The notes below the pieces were generated by a model, which was not told where the DNA came from, searched no databases, and worked only from the letters and a program-made list of their open reading frames with translations. Below are positions 53,265-63,131 of a stretch of DNA of 64,000 nucleotides, piece by piece. The position numbers and the translations under genes are program-made. The DNA comes from Pedobacter hiemivivus (GTDB lineage Bacteria; Bacteroidota; Bacteroidia; Sphingobacteriales; Sphingobacteriaceae). Position 1 is the first letter of the stretch. Each line of letters begins with the position of its first letter. The stretch covers positions 678,994-742,993 of the forward strand of contig NZ_SJSM01000001.1 in assembly GCF_004331685.1 (NCBI RefSeq). Reading direction: 5' to 3'.

Positions 53265-55499
53265 TTACTTTGTCGTGTTTTGCAATTCTTGAATGGTCCA
53301 ATTTTTATCCCTGCCCTTATGATTGTCTCTGACCTTCTTTACATCTGCAGGTCTTACGATAGAAGCTTTATTACCCATATCATTTCTGATGTAACTAATT
53401 ACAGCAGCGATATATTCATCGTCGTTACTTCCCAATGCTGGCATGGCATCTGCGTAGGTTTTACCATCAACAGGGCCGGATAATCCATGAAGAAGAATTT
53501 TGATCAGCTTTTCAGGATCGCCATTCACATCTTTTACGCCCGCCAAAGGTGGTGCCGGCATACTGCTTCCGCCAATGCTTACTCCTTTTCCGTCGGCTCC
53601 ATGACAAATGGCGCACAGCTGTTTAAAAATGGTTGCCCCCTTAAGTAAAACCTTTTGATCTTCTTCTGTAAGCGCTGCAGCTTTCTTGGCAGCCAAGTCA
53701 CGTGCATTGTTTTTATTCTGGAAGTTTTTTTGTGATTCGACCAATAGCTTATCATTAGGAAACTTCTGCATCATATACTGTATAATGCCTTGCGCGCTAT
53801 CTGACTTGTTAAATCGCATCGTCAATGCCAATTGAAAACGCACATCGGCACTAGGATCATTTTTAAGTAAATCCAATGCCTTAATGATTTGTTCATCGCC
53901 TTTTTTAACGGATTCGTCAGCGATCCAGACCGCAGTTTTACGAACTTCTGCATCTTCATCACGCAGTGCTTGCATCAATGTTTCATTGTCTAAGGATTTT
54001 AGTCCTTTCATTGTCCACAAAGCATGTATACGGCCAAGTTGGCTTGTTCCTTTGTTCAATGCCATTGCTTTTAATGCAGGAACAACGGATTTATCAGCAC
54101 GAACTACAATCAGTTTTTGTGCATTATCTCGCCACCAGCCATTGGTATGCGCCAGATAAGGAACTAATTTATCTGTAGTCATATCTAGCATCTTTGGTAG
54201 ATTTTTATCCGGTTTTATGCCGTCATATACCACGCGATAAATCCTTCCACGACCAATATTCTTATCAAACTTCTTTTCATCAATTTGTTTACGCAGGTAA
54301 GTTCCTTTTTTTGTCCAATTGCCTTCCTGGATAATTCCACGGTACATATCAACAATATACAAACAGCCATCCGGACCGGTTACACTGTTTACAGGTCTAA
54401 AATTCATGTCTGTAGACGCTATAAACTCTTCTTTATTATAAGCGTTTTTCAAAGTTATTTTACCGTTTGTATTGATCACTTTCGCACGTCTGATCAAACG
54501 CCCTACTGGTTCACATATAAAAAGATCCCCCTGAACATCAGCCGGCAATGCTGTACCTCTAAATACCGATTGACCTGTACACGCTGTAAACTGATTTAGC
54601 GTGCTGTCGGGCCTTAATCTATTTAAACCACCCTGAACATCCGGAGTGGAAATAATTGGCCATACAGCTTTAAATTCGTTATCATATTGATCATTAAAAT
54701 CAAACCTGCCGTAAGAAGGGTTTTGTTGGAAGTTAAGTGCAGGTGTCTCCGCTCCTGCTGCAGAAAAAAACAATCTTCCGTAATTGTCACTGGTTAAACC
54801 CCATTGGCCTCCCGGACCTTCATGTAAGTACTCTGCTTTAAGCATACCATCTTCATAGTAATAGCGCTTATTTTCGACAGTCACATATATTTTATTGTCC
54901 AGGTTCCAGATCAAGCCACTTTTTTGGTGCTCTAAATTGCTGGTACTGATGTCATCATTTCTGAAAACTAATTTCTTTTCATCAGCTTTACCGTCACCAT
55001 TGGTATCCCGGTAGCTATAAATATTATTGGAATTGGTCTCATTCACTAAAATTCTATCATCCAGCGCCAGAATCATCCTTGGCAAAAGCAAATTATCTAT
55101 AAAGACAACCGACTTATCCATTTTCCCATCTCCGTTGGTGTCTTCCAGCCGCTTAACTCTACTCACAGCCTTCATTTCACCAGTACCCTCTGCGTCTTGC
55201 ATATAGGTATTCATCTCAGCCACGTACATTCTACCGTTCGCGTCCCATGTAATTGCCACTGGTTCATGAATCATAGGTTCGCTTGCCACCAATTCCAAAT
55301 GATATCCTTTTGGTAGGTGTATGGTTTTCAAACTCTCCTGAGGAGATAAATAAGCTGGTGATGGGTTATTAATCACAATAATATTTCCATTGGCATCACG
55401 TTGTACGATTTGCCTGGATATTTTACAAGTATAAATAAGCATCGACAGTGCCAGCATGCTCAATACAAGTTTCTTACGCTGCTTCATATTTTGTTGCAT
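53265..55499 (-). CDS. PVC-type membrane-bound dehydrogenase with HEAT repeats and cytochrome c
   Basis: This 744-aa protein has an N-terminal signal that may be a lipoprotein type (YTCKIS), a propeller-like membrane-bound dehydrogenase domain (about 45-420; VASEPMIHEPVAITWDANGR, GPDGCLYIVDMYRG), HEAT-like repeats (about 430-590) and a C-terminal cytochrome c domain with CAICH (about residue 626). Such proteins take electrons from sugar-type substrates in the periplasm. Its neighbour 55521-55913 is a small cytochrome c that could accept them. Confidence 0.85.
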   Translation of the reverse strand: MQQNMKQRKKLVLSMLALSMLIYTCKISRQIVQRDANGNIIVINNPSPAYLSPQESLKTIHLPKGYHLELVASEPMIHEPVAITWDANGRMYVAEMNTYMQDAEGTGEMKAVSRVKRLEDTNGDGKMDKSVVFIDNLLLPRMILALDDRILVNETNSNNIYSYRDTNGDGKADEKKLVFRNDDISTSNLEHQKSGLIWNLDNKIYVTVENKRYYYEDGMLKAEYLHEGPGGQWGLTSDNYGRLFFSAAGAETPALNFQQNPSYGRFDFNDQYDNEFKAVWPIISTPDVQGGLNRLRPDSTLNQFTACTGQSVFRGTALPADVQGDLFICEPVGRLIRRAKVINTNGKITLKNAYNKEEFIASTDMNFRPVNSVTGPDGCLYIVDMYRGIIQEGNWTKKGTYLRKQIDEKKFDKNIGRGRIYRVVYDGIKPDKNLPKMLDMTTDKLVPYLAHTNGWWRDNAQKLIVVRADKSVVPALKAMALNKGTSQLGRIHALWTMKGLKSLDNETLMQALRDEDAEVRKTAVWIADESVKKGDEQIIKALDLLKNDPSADVRFQLALTMRFNKSDSAQGIIQYMMQKFPNDKLLVESQKNFQNKNNARDLAAKKAAALTEEDQKVLLKGATIFKQLCAICHGADGKGVSIGGSSMPAPPLAGVKDVNGDPEKLIKILLHGLSGPVDGKTYADAMPALGSNDDEYIAAVISYIRNDMGNKASIVRPADVKKVRDNHKGRDKNWTIQELQNTTK

Positions 55500-55520
55500 T
55501 CGTTTATTTTAATATTGAGG

Positions 55521-55913
55521 TTACTTAAGTGAGAGTATATATTTAACCATCTTTTTTGCGTCAAGCTGCGACAACGCTGAATGTGCAGACATAGGTACCT
55601 GTCCCCAGACACCAGTACCACCACTTATAATTTTATAAGCTAATGAAGTGTAATTATCTTCTGTTGCCGGGTACTTTTTTGCGACTTGTAGAAAACCCGG
55701 TCCCACTAGCTTAACATCCGTCTTGTGGCAAGCCACACAATCAGACTTTTGGATTAAAGCTTTTCCAGCTAGAATATCGGCTGCCGATGCAACAGTAGAA
55801 ATGGATTTCTTAACAGGAATATTCTTTTTTTTTGCTGTCTGTGCAAAACTGCTGTTTGCCAGGACTAAAATTGTAAATGCTGTGGACAACAAACTCCACT
55901 TCTGTTTTTTCAT
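55521..55913 (-). CDS. Small periplasmic c-type cytochrome
   Basis: This 130-aa protein has a signal peptide (1-24) and one class I cytochrome c domain: the haem-binding CVACH (about 59-63), a GPGF turn and a distal Met in VPMSAH (about 108). It is the first gene of the GH92/GH99/GH95/GH2 operon and lies 21 bases before the dehydrogenase-cytochrome fusion. It would carry electrons from that enzyme to the respiratory chain. Confidence 0.9.
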   Translation of the reverse strand: MKKQKWSLLSTAFTILVLANSSFAQTAKKKNIPVKKSISTVASAADILAGKALIQKSDCVACHKTDVKLVGPGFLQVAKKYPATEDNYTSLAYKIISGGTGVWGQVPMSAHSALSQLDAKKMVKYILSLK

Positions 55914-56149
55914 GCTTAATAGTTTTATTTGGTCAGGCCTCGGTTTGTGTATGATTAATACATTAACATATGTATTTAATTTATACCAAGATTACGTCCA
56001 GCCTATTAATTATTACATAATAAATCATTAACAAAAGGCTTAATTCAACTTTTTATCTTAAAAAAATCAATATTTAAGGCAAAAAAGGACATAAGAATGA
56101 ATTCCCTTGCAGCATTAAGAAAAATTTAGAAAATGAGGATACCTAAGAT

Positions 56150-58723
56150 TTAATCCGACAGGATATCGTTAAAGCTTTTATCAAAGTCATCACCATACAA
56201 AAGCTTGTATTCCTTGCAAAAGCTTTCGTAGGTATTTTTAGATTGAGAATGCTTACCCAGGTGCGCCAAAGCCTTACACTTTATAACCATCGCCTCTTCA
56301 TTGACAGAGTCGAAATAAAAGATATAATTGGCCAATTCAATCAGCAGCTCCGGGTCGTCTGCAATAACAATAGAATGGGCAAAATGCAAATAAGTATCAA
56401 TAATCTCATTAGAAATCTCGGCTTTAAACGGATCCATCCATTCATAGCTGGTATTCGGCAAAAACGGACCACGTTTGATTATTTTTGCCAGCTCGGAAAT
56501 CTTCTCTTTATTCAGTTTCTTCTTGTCTTTTATGATTTCAAAATACTGTTGATAATCCACATAGACACTTTCAAAATCACAAATAATTTTCCAGTATCCT
56601 GTCTCTTTAGAAACCGTGCAATGTTCTATCTTCTCTAAAATGCTCTTCAGCTTTGCGATGTTAACAGATCTGTTATTCCTGGCGCTTTCGTCTGATTTAT
56701 CAAACCACAACAATTCTTTTAATTTTTCAGAACTGATACCGCGTTCCCACCTGATGGTGTACAATAGAATAACCAGGAAAAGCTCTTTAATCAAGGGAGT
56801 AAATTGCTTGGTGATCTCTTGTCCTTGTTTGTCAAACACCTGCATATCGCCAAAAAGAAAAATAGAAGACTTGCATTCTTCAACCATTTTTTTCTCAGAA
56901 ACAGGCTTAAGAGGATCAGCAACAACATTAACAGCGCTAGTAGGAACAACCGCAATAGGATTAGTGTTCTGAATTATGGGTTTAATTGCGACAGCGGCAC
57001 GTTTCTTTCTTCTGACATAAATAAACCATCCTATTCCAACCGCAGCAAGCAGCATTAAAATAACAATAAAAACATTTTTTGTCGATCCAGACAGCAGCTT
57101 TACATCGGCATTAATTGGAGGACTGTATAAAGAATAAATCTGAATATGTGTACGGTCGCCCTCGTCTCTGAACAAAGTAACAGCAATAAACCTTTTACTT
57201 TCAGCACAATAGAAAAGATCAGCGAATGAATTAATATCATGAAAAAGATAAGGTATCAGGCTGCCAACACGTTTATACTCCGGTTTTAACAATGATCCCT
57301 GTATCAGCTGTAAATGCGACTTGAATTTATGCTTAGGAAAGACTAAGGCATAATAAGTGTTCGATTTCTCATTAATGATTAAAGAATTTCCGAACACAAA
57401 ATGCTCTCCTTCCACCTTCAGTTCATAGATTTTCTTTATCGTTTTCTTCTTAACATCAAAATAAAGCAAGTCATATAAATTTCTAGGGTTTAAGATCTGC
57501 TCACCACTAGAGCTGCCGAACCCTCCAAAAATATAGGCACCTGTTTTGGTATTACCTGATGCTGCTAAATATCTGGGCGTAAACCGATCACCGATAACCT
57601 TTACATCTTGCCAGGTACCGGAAGGCAAATGATATCTTTGGATTTGGTTCTTGTAGATAAAATGTCCATATCCCCCAATCAGATACAGAGATGAATCTGT
57701 TTCGGAGTAAAATTTATTGAATTGCCAGAAATCCGTAATTGGGGTATTAGGAATATAATTCTTACTCCACTTTTTACTAAGCGTATCAAATGTACTTACC
57801 AATTTTTGGTCGACATAAACGTTTAGTAAGCGCTTGTTTTTATCGTCATATAAAGATTGGTTACCCCGTAAAAGATTTTGATTTCCGGATGAATAGTTAA
57901 TGGGGTCTAATTTCCCTGATTTTATATCATATTTATATAAAGAATCGATTCCAATTATATTTAAAACCTCTTTTTTTGCATCAAAAGCGACACTTGCGGC
58001 ACCTTTAATTGATAGCGTTTGTAGCAATTGCCATTCATGGTGAAGCTTCTTTATCCATAAAGGATTAACTACCGAAGCATCTTTATTACCCATCTCCTCT
58101 CTCACCATTATCCCCTGATATTCGTTTAAAGGCCATGCATATTTTACATCTCCGCCTTCAGAAATCTTAACATTTTTGATTTTCATAGGCGGAACATCCG
58201 TAGTTTTAAATCCCAGGTATTCGTTGGCCCCAAATAGAATTTTAAAACAATCCCCCTTTTTAAGGGCTAAACTGGTTTGAGAGGAGAACTGCCCACAGGT
58301 TAAATGAAGCAATTGGTGCTCATAATCGAACTTAAATTTAATTGTGTTCCAAGAGCTGAATAAAACATCCCGAGGGATGTTAAACGCAATTTTGGAAAAT
58401 TTATCTCCTATAATGAGCCTAAAGTGATTTTTTTGTTTAGAATTTTTGTCGTAGATCAGATCAATATTCTCGTTGTTATTATCAACAAAGCGAAGAATAT
58501 AACCGAAGTAATCTGCTTTAGCCGGCATGAAGCTGAAATCAAAAGCAATTTCAAAGCTTGAATTAAAACAAAGTGTTTTTCCAGGACTTAAATCCAAACC
58601 TGTGCGCTGATCCTGAACAACTTCATGGCTATAGAAGCCCAGGCCGTATGATTGCGAAAAACCTTTATTACAGCAAAGCGTAAAAAAAACAGAGAGAATC
58701 GAGAATAGATATTTGGCTTTCAT
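56150..58723 (-). CDS. Transmembrane one-component regulator, LamG-Kelch-wHTH (copy 2)
   Basis: This 857-aa protein has a signal peptide (1-23), a LamG-like beta-sandwich (about 25-215), a Kelch-type propeller (about 230-540; LYLIGGYGHFIY, GAYIFGGFGSSSG), one transmembrane helix (about 545-567) and a cytoplasmic C-terminus (about 625-857). The C-terminus has an OmpR/PhoB-like winged helix (RNNRSVNIAKLKSILEKI) and a helical BTAD/SARP-like tail. Sensing glycan outside and controlling transcription inside in one chain is the likely role. It is 67 bases after a close paralogue. Confidence 0.75.
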   Translation of the reverse strand: MKAKYLFSILSVFFTLCCNKGFSQSYGLGFYSHEVVQDQRTGLDLSPGKTLCFNSSFEIAFDFSFMPAKADYFGYILRFVDNNNENIDLIYDKNSKQKNHFRLIIGDKFSKIAFNIPRDVLFSSWNTIKFKFDYEHQLLHLTCGQFSSQTSLALKKGDCFKILFGANEYLGFKTTDVPPMKIKNVKISEGGDVKYAWPLNEYQGIMVREEMGNKDASVVNPLWIKKLHHEWQLLQTLSIKGAASVAFDAKKEVLNIIGIDSLYKYDIKSGKLDPINYSSGNQNLLRGNQSLYDDKNKRLLNVYVDQKLVSTFDTLSKKWSKNYIPNTPITDFWQFNKFYSETDSSLYLIGGYGHFIYKNQIQRYHLPSGTWQDVKVIGDRFTPRYLAASGNTKTGAYIFGGFGSSSGEQILNPRNLYDLLYFDVKKKTIKKIYELKVEGEHFVFGNSLIINEKSNTYYALVFPKHKFKSHLQLIQGSLLKPEYKRVGSLIPYLFHDINSFADLFYCAESKRFIAVTLFRDEGDRTHIQIYSLYSPPINADVKLLSGSTKNVFIVILMLLAAVGIGWFIYVRRKKRAAVAIKPIIQNTNPIAVVPTSAVNVVADPLKPVSEKKMVEECKSSIFLFGDMQVFDKQGQEITKQFTPLIKELFLVILLYTIRWERGISSEKLKELLWFDKSDESARNNRSVNIAKLKSILEKIEHCTVSKETGYWKIICDFESVYVDYQQYFEIIKDKKKLNKEKISELAKIIKRGPFLPNTSYEWMDPFKAEISNEIIDTYLHFAHSIVIADDPELLIELANYIFYFDSVNEEAMVIKCKALAHLGKHSQSKNTYESFCKEYKLLYGDDFDKSFNDILSD

Positions 58724-58790
58724 AATCGGGAATACGAATATAATAGATATATCAATAGATTAACAGATATATGTAAAAATTAAGTGACAT

Positions 58791-61361
58791 CTATCCAAGC
58801 ACTTCCTGAAAGCTCTTTTTAAACTCTTCGCCATAAATCACCTTATAATCTTTATTAAATGTTTCGAATTTAGTTTTAGCGAGTGAATGTTTGCCGAGGT
58901 AAACCAATGATTTACATTTAATAATCATCGCCTCTTCATTAACAGGATCGAAATAAGAAATGGTATTCGCAATACCGATTAAAAACTCAGGATCATCCAT
59001 TGGATTAACCGTTGCGGCATAATGAAGGTAAATATCTATAATTTCATTGGAAATATCCGATTTATAACTATCCAGCCAATCAAACTCAAGATTAGATAGA
59101 AAACCACCCCGATTTACAATTTTTGTAAGTTTAGTTAAACTTTGTTTATCAATTTCCCCTTCGCCATTTACAATATTAAGGTACTGTTTGTAATCAACTT
59201 TAACGTTGTGCTCATTAAAATCTATCATCCAGTAACCGGTGTTCTTAGAGATCTGACACCCGTCCATTCTTTCCAGAATCAATTTAAGTTTGGCAATGCT
59301 TACCGACCTGTTATTTCTGGCACTCTCTACCGATTTATCAAGCCAAAGCACTTCAGTAAGCTTTTCAGTGCTGATGCCCCGACCTTTTATAGTATACAAT
59401 AATACCACCAGGAAGAGTTCCCTTATTAAAGGAGAAAGGTTTTTTGTAATGTCCTCTCCTTCTTTGTCAAATAGCTGCAGGTTCCCAAACAGAAATATTG
59501 CATTCTTAATAGGCCCTATTACCGGCGACACCACCGGTTCTGAACCTCCCGTCACAGTATCTTCAACTTTAACTACCTGCAATGCTGATATCTCGCCCAT
59601 TTTCTTATTCTTGACCTTACTTTTGCGCCATCTGTATACTACAAAACCGGCAATTGCTAAAAGCGTAAAGAGCAAAAGGAAAAAATACTTATTTGTAGCT
59701 ACAGACGATTCTTTTGATAGGTCTGCACGATACTCTTCAGGTGGTCCATATAAGGTATAAACTTTAACTGAGGTTACGTTCGTCTTTTCATCATGCAACA
59801 ACAAGACTGCTACGAACCTTTTACTGACGGGGCAGAAATACAAATCCGCATAGGAATGAATATCATGAAAAGCATACGGAATAGAACTCCCCATTAACGT
59901 GTAGTCAGCTGAAGTCAAAGAGCCGCGTATAAGTTGCAGCGATGAGTTGTATTTATAGTTCGGAAATGTTAGCGCATAATAAGATCCTGTTTTCTCGTTT
60001 ATAACCATTGAATTTGCAAATGCAAACTCCTCGTTTTTAGGTTTTAATTCAAGAACCTTCTTAAACACATTGTGTTTAAAATCATAAAAATTAAGATCAT
60101 ATATATTCTTAGCATTTAAGATCTGCTGTCCTGTTGAGCTGCCATAACCACCAAGAATATAAACGCCATCTTTTACGCCCCCTAAAGCAGATAGATAACG
60201 GGGAGTAAAATCACCCTTGGGTTCAGATATACTCCATTTCTTATCAGTGAAACGATACTTGTGCACGCTTCGCCTATAAAAGTATTGTCCATAACCTCCT
60301 ATCATATACAAAGAGCTGTCTGCAGCAGAATAAAACTTATTGGGGTGCCAGAAAATGGTAATCACATCTGGGTGAACGTATTTCCTATCCCAGGAATTGT
60401 CTGAAAAATTAAATGTAGAAACCAGTTTCTGGTCCATATAAAAATTCAACAATTTATTGGTAGACACATCATAAACAGATTGGTTACCGCTTAATAATTG
60501 TTGTTTTCCTGAGCTGTAACGTTTAAAGGACAATGTTTGCGAACCAATATCATAGGTACCCAAAGAATCCTCCGCAATCACATATAACAGTTCTTTATCT
60601 GAATTTAAGGCTACGCTGGCAGCTCCATTTACCTCAAAAGCCTTAACCAACTGCCAATCATGATGCATTTTCCTGATCCACATGGGGTTGGTTACATTCC
60701 CGTCGTTCCCCTTTATAATTTCGGACGCCTTTAGTCCAGTCATCTCATTTAAAGGCCAATGGTAACTGATCTTACCATTTTCAGCTATTTTTATATCCCT
60801 TATTTTCATCGGGGGTATATCTTTAACCTTAAAATCCATATAATTATTTGCTCCGATCAGCAGCTTATAACATTCGTTTTTTAAACTAATTTTCTGATGA
60901 TAAGCTTTGCCATCAGCGAGTAGAACAAGCTCCTGAAGCTCAACATCAAAACGAAGTTTTAAATTGTACCAGTTCTTATAAAGTTTATTGATATCAATAT
61001 CAAAAGAAACATCCGATACTTTGTCCCCAATAATTAATTTGAAGTGCTTATTTTCCTGAAAGCGCATATCATAGACCAGGTCTATGTTGCGATTTTTTTC
61101 ATCAATCAGCCGAAAAATATATCCAAAGTAATCGGTATAACCTGGCATAAAGGAAAGATCGAAAGACAGTTCAAAATTATGATCAAAGCATATTGGTTTT
61201 TCTAAACTGAGGTCGAGACTCGTTCTTTTATCTTGCACTACCTCATGTCCAAAAAAACCAAGACCATAAGACTGTGCGCTTGCCGGAAATGAAGCAATAA
61301 TTAAAAATAAAGAAAGGATCGCGTAAATTTTTATTCTCATCGTATTTCGGGGTAGAAACAT
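58791..61361 (-). CDS. Transmembrane one-component regulator, LamG-Kelch-wHTH (copy 1)
   Basis: This 856-aa paralogue of 56150-58723 shares the same domain order: signal peptide (start may be at residue 8), LamG-like sandwich (about 35-215), Kelch propeller (about 235-545; LYMIGGYGQYFYRR, GVYILGGYGSSTG), transmembrane helix (about 555-577) and a cytoplasmic winged helix plus helical tail (about 635-856; ARNNRSVSIAKLKLILER). It lies divergent to the GH99-like gene at 61562, with about 200 bases between them, and probably regulates that and the operons on either side. Confidence 0.75.
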   Translation of the reverse strand: MFLPRNTMRIKIYAILSLFLIIASFPASAQSYGLGFFGHEVVQDKRTSLDLSLEKPICFDHNFELSFDLSFMPGYTDYFGYIFRLIDEKNRNIDLVYDMRFQENKHFKLIIGDKVSDVSFDIDINKLYKNWYNLKLRFDVELQELVLLADGKAYHQKISLKNECYKLLIGANNYMDFKVKDIPPMKIRDIKIAENGKISYHWPLNEMTGLKASEIIKGNDGNVTNPMWIRKMHHDWQLVKAFEVNGAASVALNSDKELLYVIAEDSLGTYDIGSQTLSFKRYSSGKQQLLSGNQSVYDVSTNKLLNFYMDQKLVSTFNFSDNSWDRKYVHPDVITIFWHPNKFYSAADSSLYMIGGYGQYFYRRSVHKYRFTDKKWSISEPKGDFTPRYLSALGGVKDGVYILGGYGSSTGQQILNAKNIYDLNFYDFKHNVFKKVLELKPKNEEFAFANSMVINEKTGSYYALTFPNYKYNSSLQLIRGSLTSADYTLMGSSIPYAFHDIHSYADLYFCPVSKRFVAVLLLHDEKTNVTSVKVYTLYGPPEEYRADLSKESSVATNKYFFLLLFTLLAIAGFVVYRWRKSKVKNKKMGEISALQVVKVEDTVTGGSEPVVSPVIGPIKNAIFLFGNLQLFDKEGEDITKNLSPLIRELFLVVLLYTIKGRGISTEKLTEVLWLDKSVESARNNRSVSIAKLKLILERMDGCQISKNTGYWMIDFNEHNVKVDYKQYLNIVNGEGEIDKQSLTKLTKIVNRGGFLSNLEFDWLDSYKSDISNEIIDIYLHYAATVNPMDDPEFLIGIANTISYFDPVNEEAMIIKCKSLVYLGKHSLAKTKFETFNKDYKVIYGEEFKKSFQEVLG

Positions 61362-61541
61362 AAATTTGGCTTCCCCAAGCCCTTATCTATGAGCTAATGT
61401 AAGATTTTCAATTCATCTTTTGCAATTAAAAAATCTATCAATCAGGATATTCCCTGACGGTAATCCAAAATTAATTATTTATTAAGGGCCAAAGAATAAG
61501 TTTATATTTCATAACAAACAAATGCCGCCAGGCAACAAACA

Positions 61542-61553
61542 AATAACCAAATA
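61542..61553 (+). promoter_or_regulatory. AATAACCAAATA leader motif
   Basis: This 12-mer sits 8 bases before the GH99-like start at 61562. Exact copies lie at 33475 and 63007. Confidence 0.35.
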
Positions 61554-61561
61554 TTTTATAT

Positions 61562-62836
61562 ATGAACTTAAAAAAAATAGCCGTTTTTATGTTATACGGC
61601 TTTTCAGTGCTTAACCTACAGGCGCAATCCAAACATAGTAAAGAAACATTGTACCCGTCCTACAAAGGTCTGGTAATGGCGGGCTACCAAGGCTGGTTCA
61701 GGGCTGAAGGTGACGGGACTGGAAGTAAAAGATTCGCTTACGGGAATGAAAATCTAAGTAATATAGATATGTGGCCTGATGTAAGTGAATATAAGGTAAC
61801 TTATCCAACCCCTTTTAAATTAAAGAACGGACAAGCCGCGAAATTTTTTAGTTCCCATGACAAGAGTACTGTTGATCTTCATTTTAAATGGATGCAGGAA
61901 TATGGTGTTGACGGCGTTTTCATGCAACGTTTCTTCAGTAATGTTAAAGATAAAGACCAGGCCTCAGTAACTATACTCAAAAATGCTTTTGAAGCCGCTT
62001 CAAAATATGATAGAGCAATCGCGCTGATGTACGATTTATCTGGCTTAAAAGCTTCGGGAGAAGACTGCTCGGCAATAATAGAAGACTGGAAACGCATGGT
62101 AGATGAGCTGAAGATCACCAATCAGGCCGGTAAAAAAACGTATTTACATCACAATGGTAAACCTGTAGTTACCATATGGGGAGTGGGATTTCCTGACAGA
62201 CCTTACAATATTAGAAATATAGGGTTAGAGCGATTGATCGATTTTCTTAAAAATGACCCGGTATATGGTGGCTGTGCCGTTATGCTTGGAGTTCCCACCT
62301 CATGGAGAAACCTGAATGCAGATTGCATTAACGATCCATATCTACATGAACTTATAAAAAAAGGAGACCTGCTTTTGCCCTGGACTGTACAACGTTATAG
62401 CGGACTATTGCATAATGATATGGAAAGACTGCGTGACAATACCGTTGACGATATTAAATGGTGTAAAGAAAATAAGATTGATTATGTGCCCTGCATTTAT
62501 CCCGGATTTAGCTGGCATAATTTAAGTAAACAAGAATTTCCTGATGATGTAAAACCTGTAGGATCAATTCCAAGACAAGGTGGACGTTTCTTCTGGCAAC
62601 AAATTGTAACGACCCTTAACGCGGGGGCGACGATGCTTTATGTGGCCATGTTTGATGAAGTTAACGAAGGTACGGCGATATTTAAAGGAAGCGATACCCC
62701 TCCTCAAGGAAATTCTGTAGCATTCATCGATATGGATGGTAAACCTTCAGATCATTATTTATGGTTAACAGGCGAAGCAGCAAAAATTCTGCGTAATGAA
62801 AAACCACTTTCCTTCAAAATACCAGAACGTCATTAA
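61562..62836 (+). CDS. GH99-like (GH71/99 group) glycosidase, paralogue
   Basis: This 424-aa secreted protein is closely related to the product of 49623-50876. It shares [49 protein letters not shown] and [10 protein letters not shown]. The catalytic-type pair is Glu366/Glu369 in FDEVNEGTAIFK. It has a signal peptide (1-22). It is the first gene after the divergent regulator pair and is followed by a partial SusC gene, suggesting a second glycan locus beginning at the right edge. Confidence 0.8.
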   Translation: MNLKKIAVFMLYGFSVLNLQAQSKHSKETLYPSYKGLVMAGYQGWFRAEGDGTGSKRFAYGNENLSNIDMWPDVSEYKVTYPTPFKLKNGQAAKFFSSHDKSTVDLHFKWMQEYGVDGVFMQRFFSNVKDKDQASVTILKNAFEAASKYDRAIALMYDLSGLKASGEDCSAIIEDWKRMVDELKITNQAGKKTYLHHNGKPVVTIWGVGFPDRPYNIRNIGLERLIDFLKNDPVYGGCAVMLGVPTSWRNLNADCINDPYLHELIKKGDLLLPWTVQRYSGLLHNDMERLRDNTVDDIKWCKENKIDYVPCIYPGFSWHNLSKQEFPDDVKPVGSIPRQGGRFFWQQIVTTLNAGATMLYVAMFDEVNEGTAIFKGSDTPPQGNSVAFIDMDGKPSDHYLWLTGEAAKILRNEKPLSFKIPERH

Positions 62837-63006
62837 CATTAGCCAACCATTTTAACCATACAAATAGATAAAATCAAAAAAAATCAAAAAAAACGGGCTT
62901 AACAGCCATTTGGTAATATTTTATTAATTTTTTATTAGTCATCAACTCATTTAATTGCTAACAAATTATAAGTCGACCCTCTGATTACCCGATCATGATT
63001 GACCGC

Positions 63007-63018
63007 AATAACCAAATA
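63007..63018 (+). promoter_or_regulatory. AATAACCAAATA leader motif
   Basis: This 12-mer lies about 115 bases before the partial SusC start. It is identical to the copies at 33475 and 61542. Confidence 0.35.
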
Positions 63019-63131
63019 TTAAATTATGAACAATCATCAGTCTAATTCGCCATGACCATAAAAGGCAGCACAAACTCCATACCTATTCAGGTACAAAATC
63101 AACTAAAAACAAACCATATAAACTAAACAGT

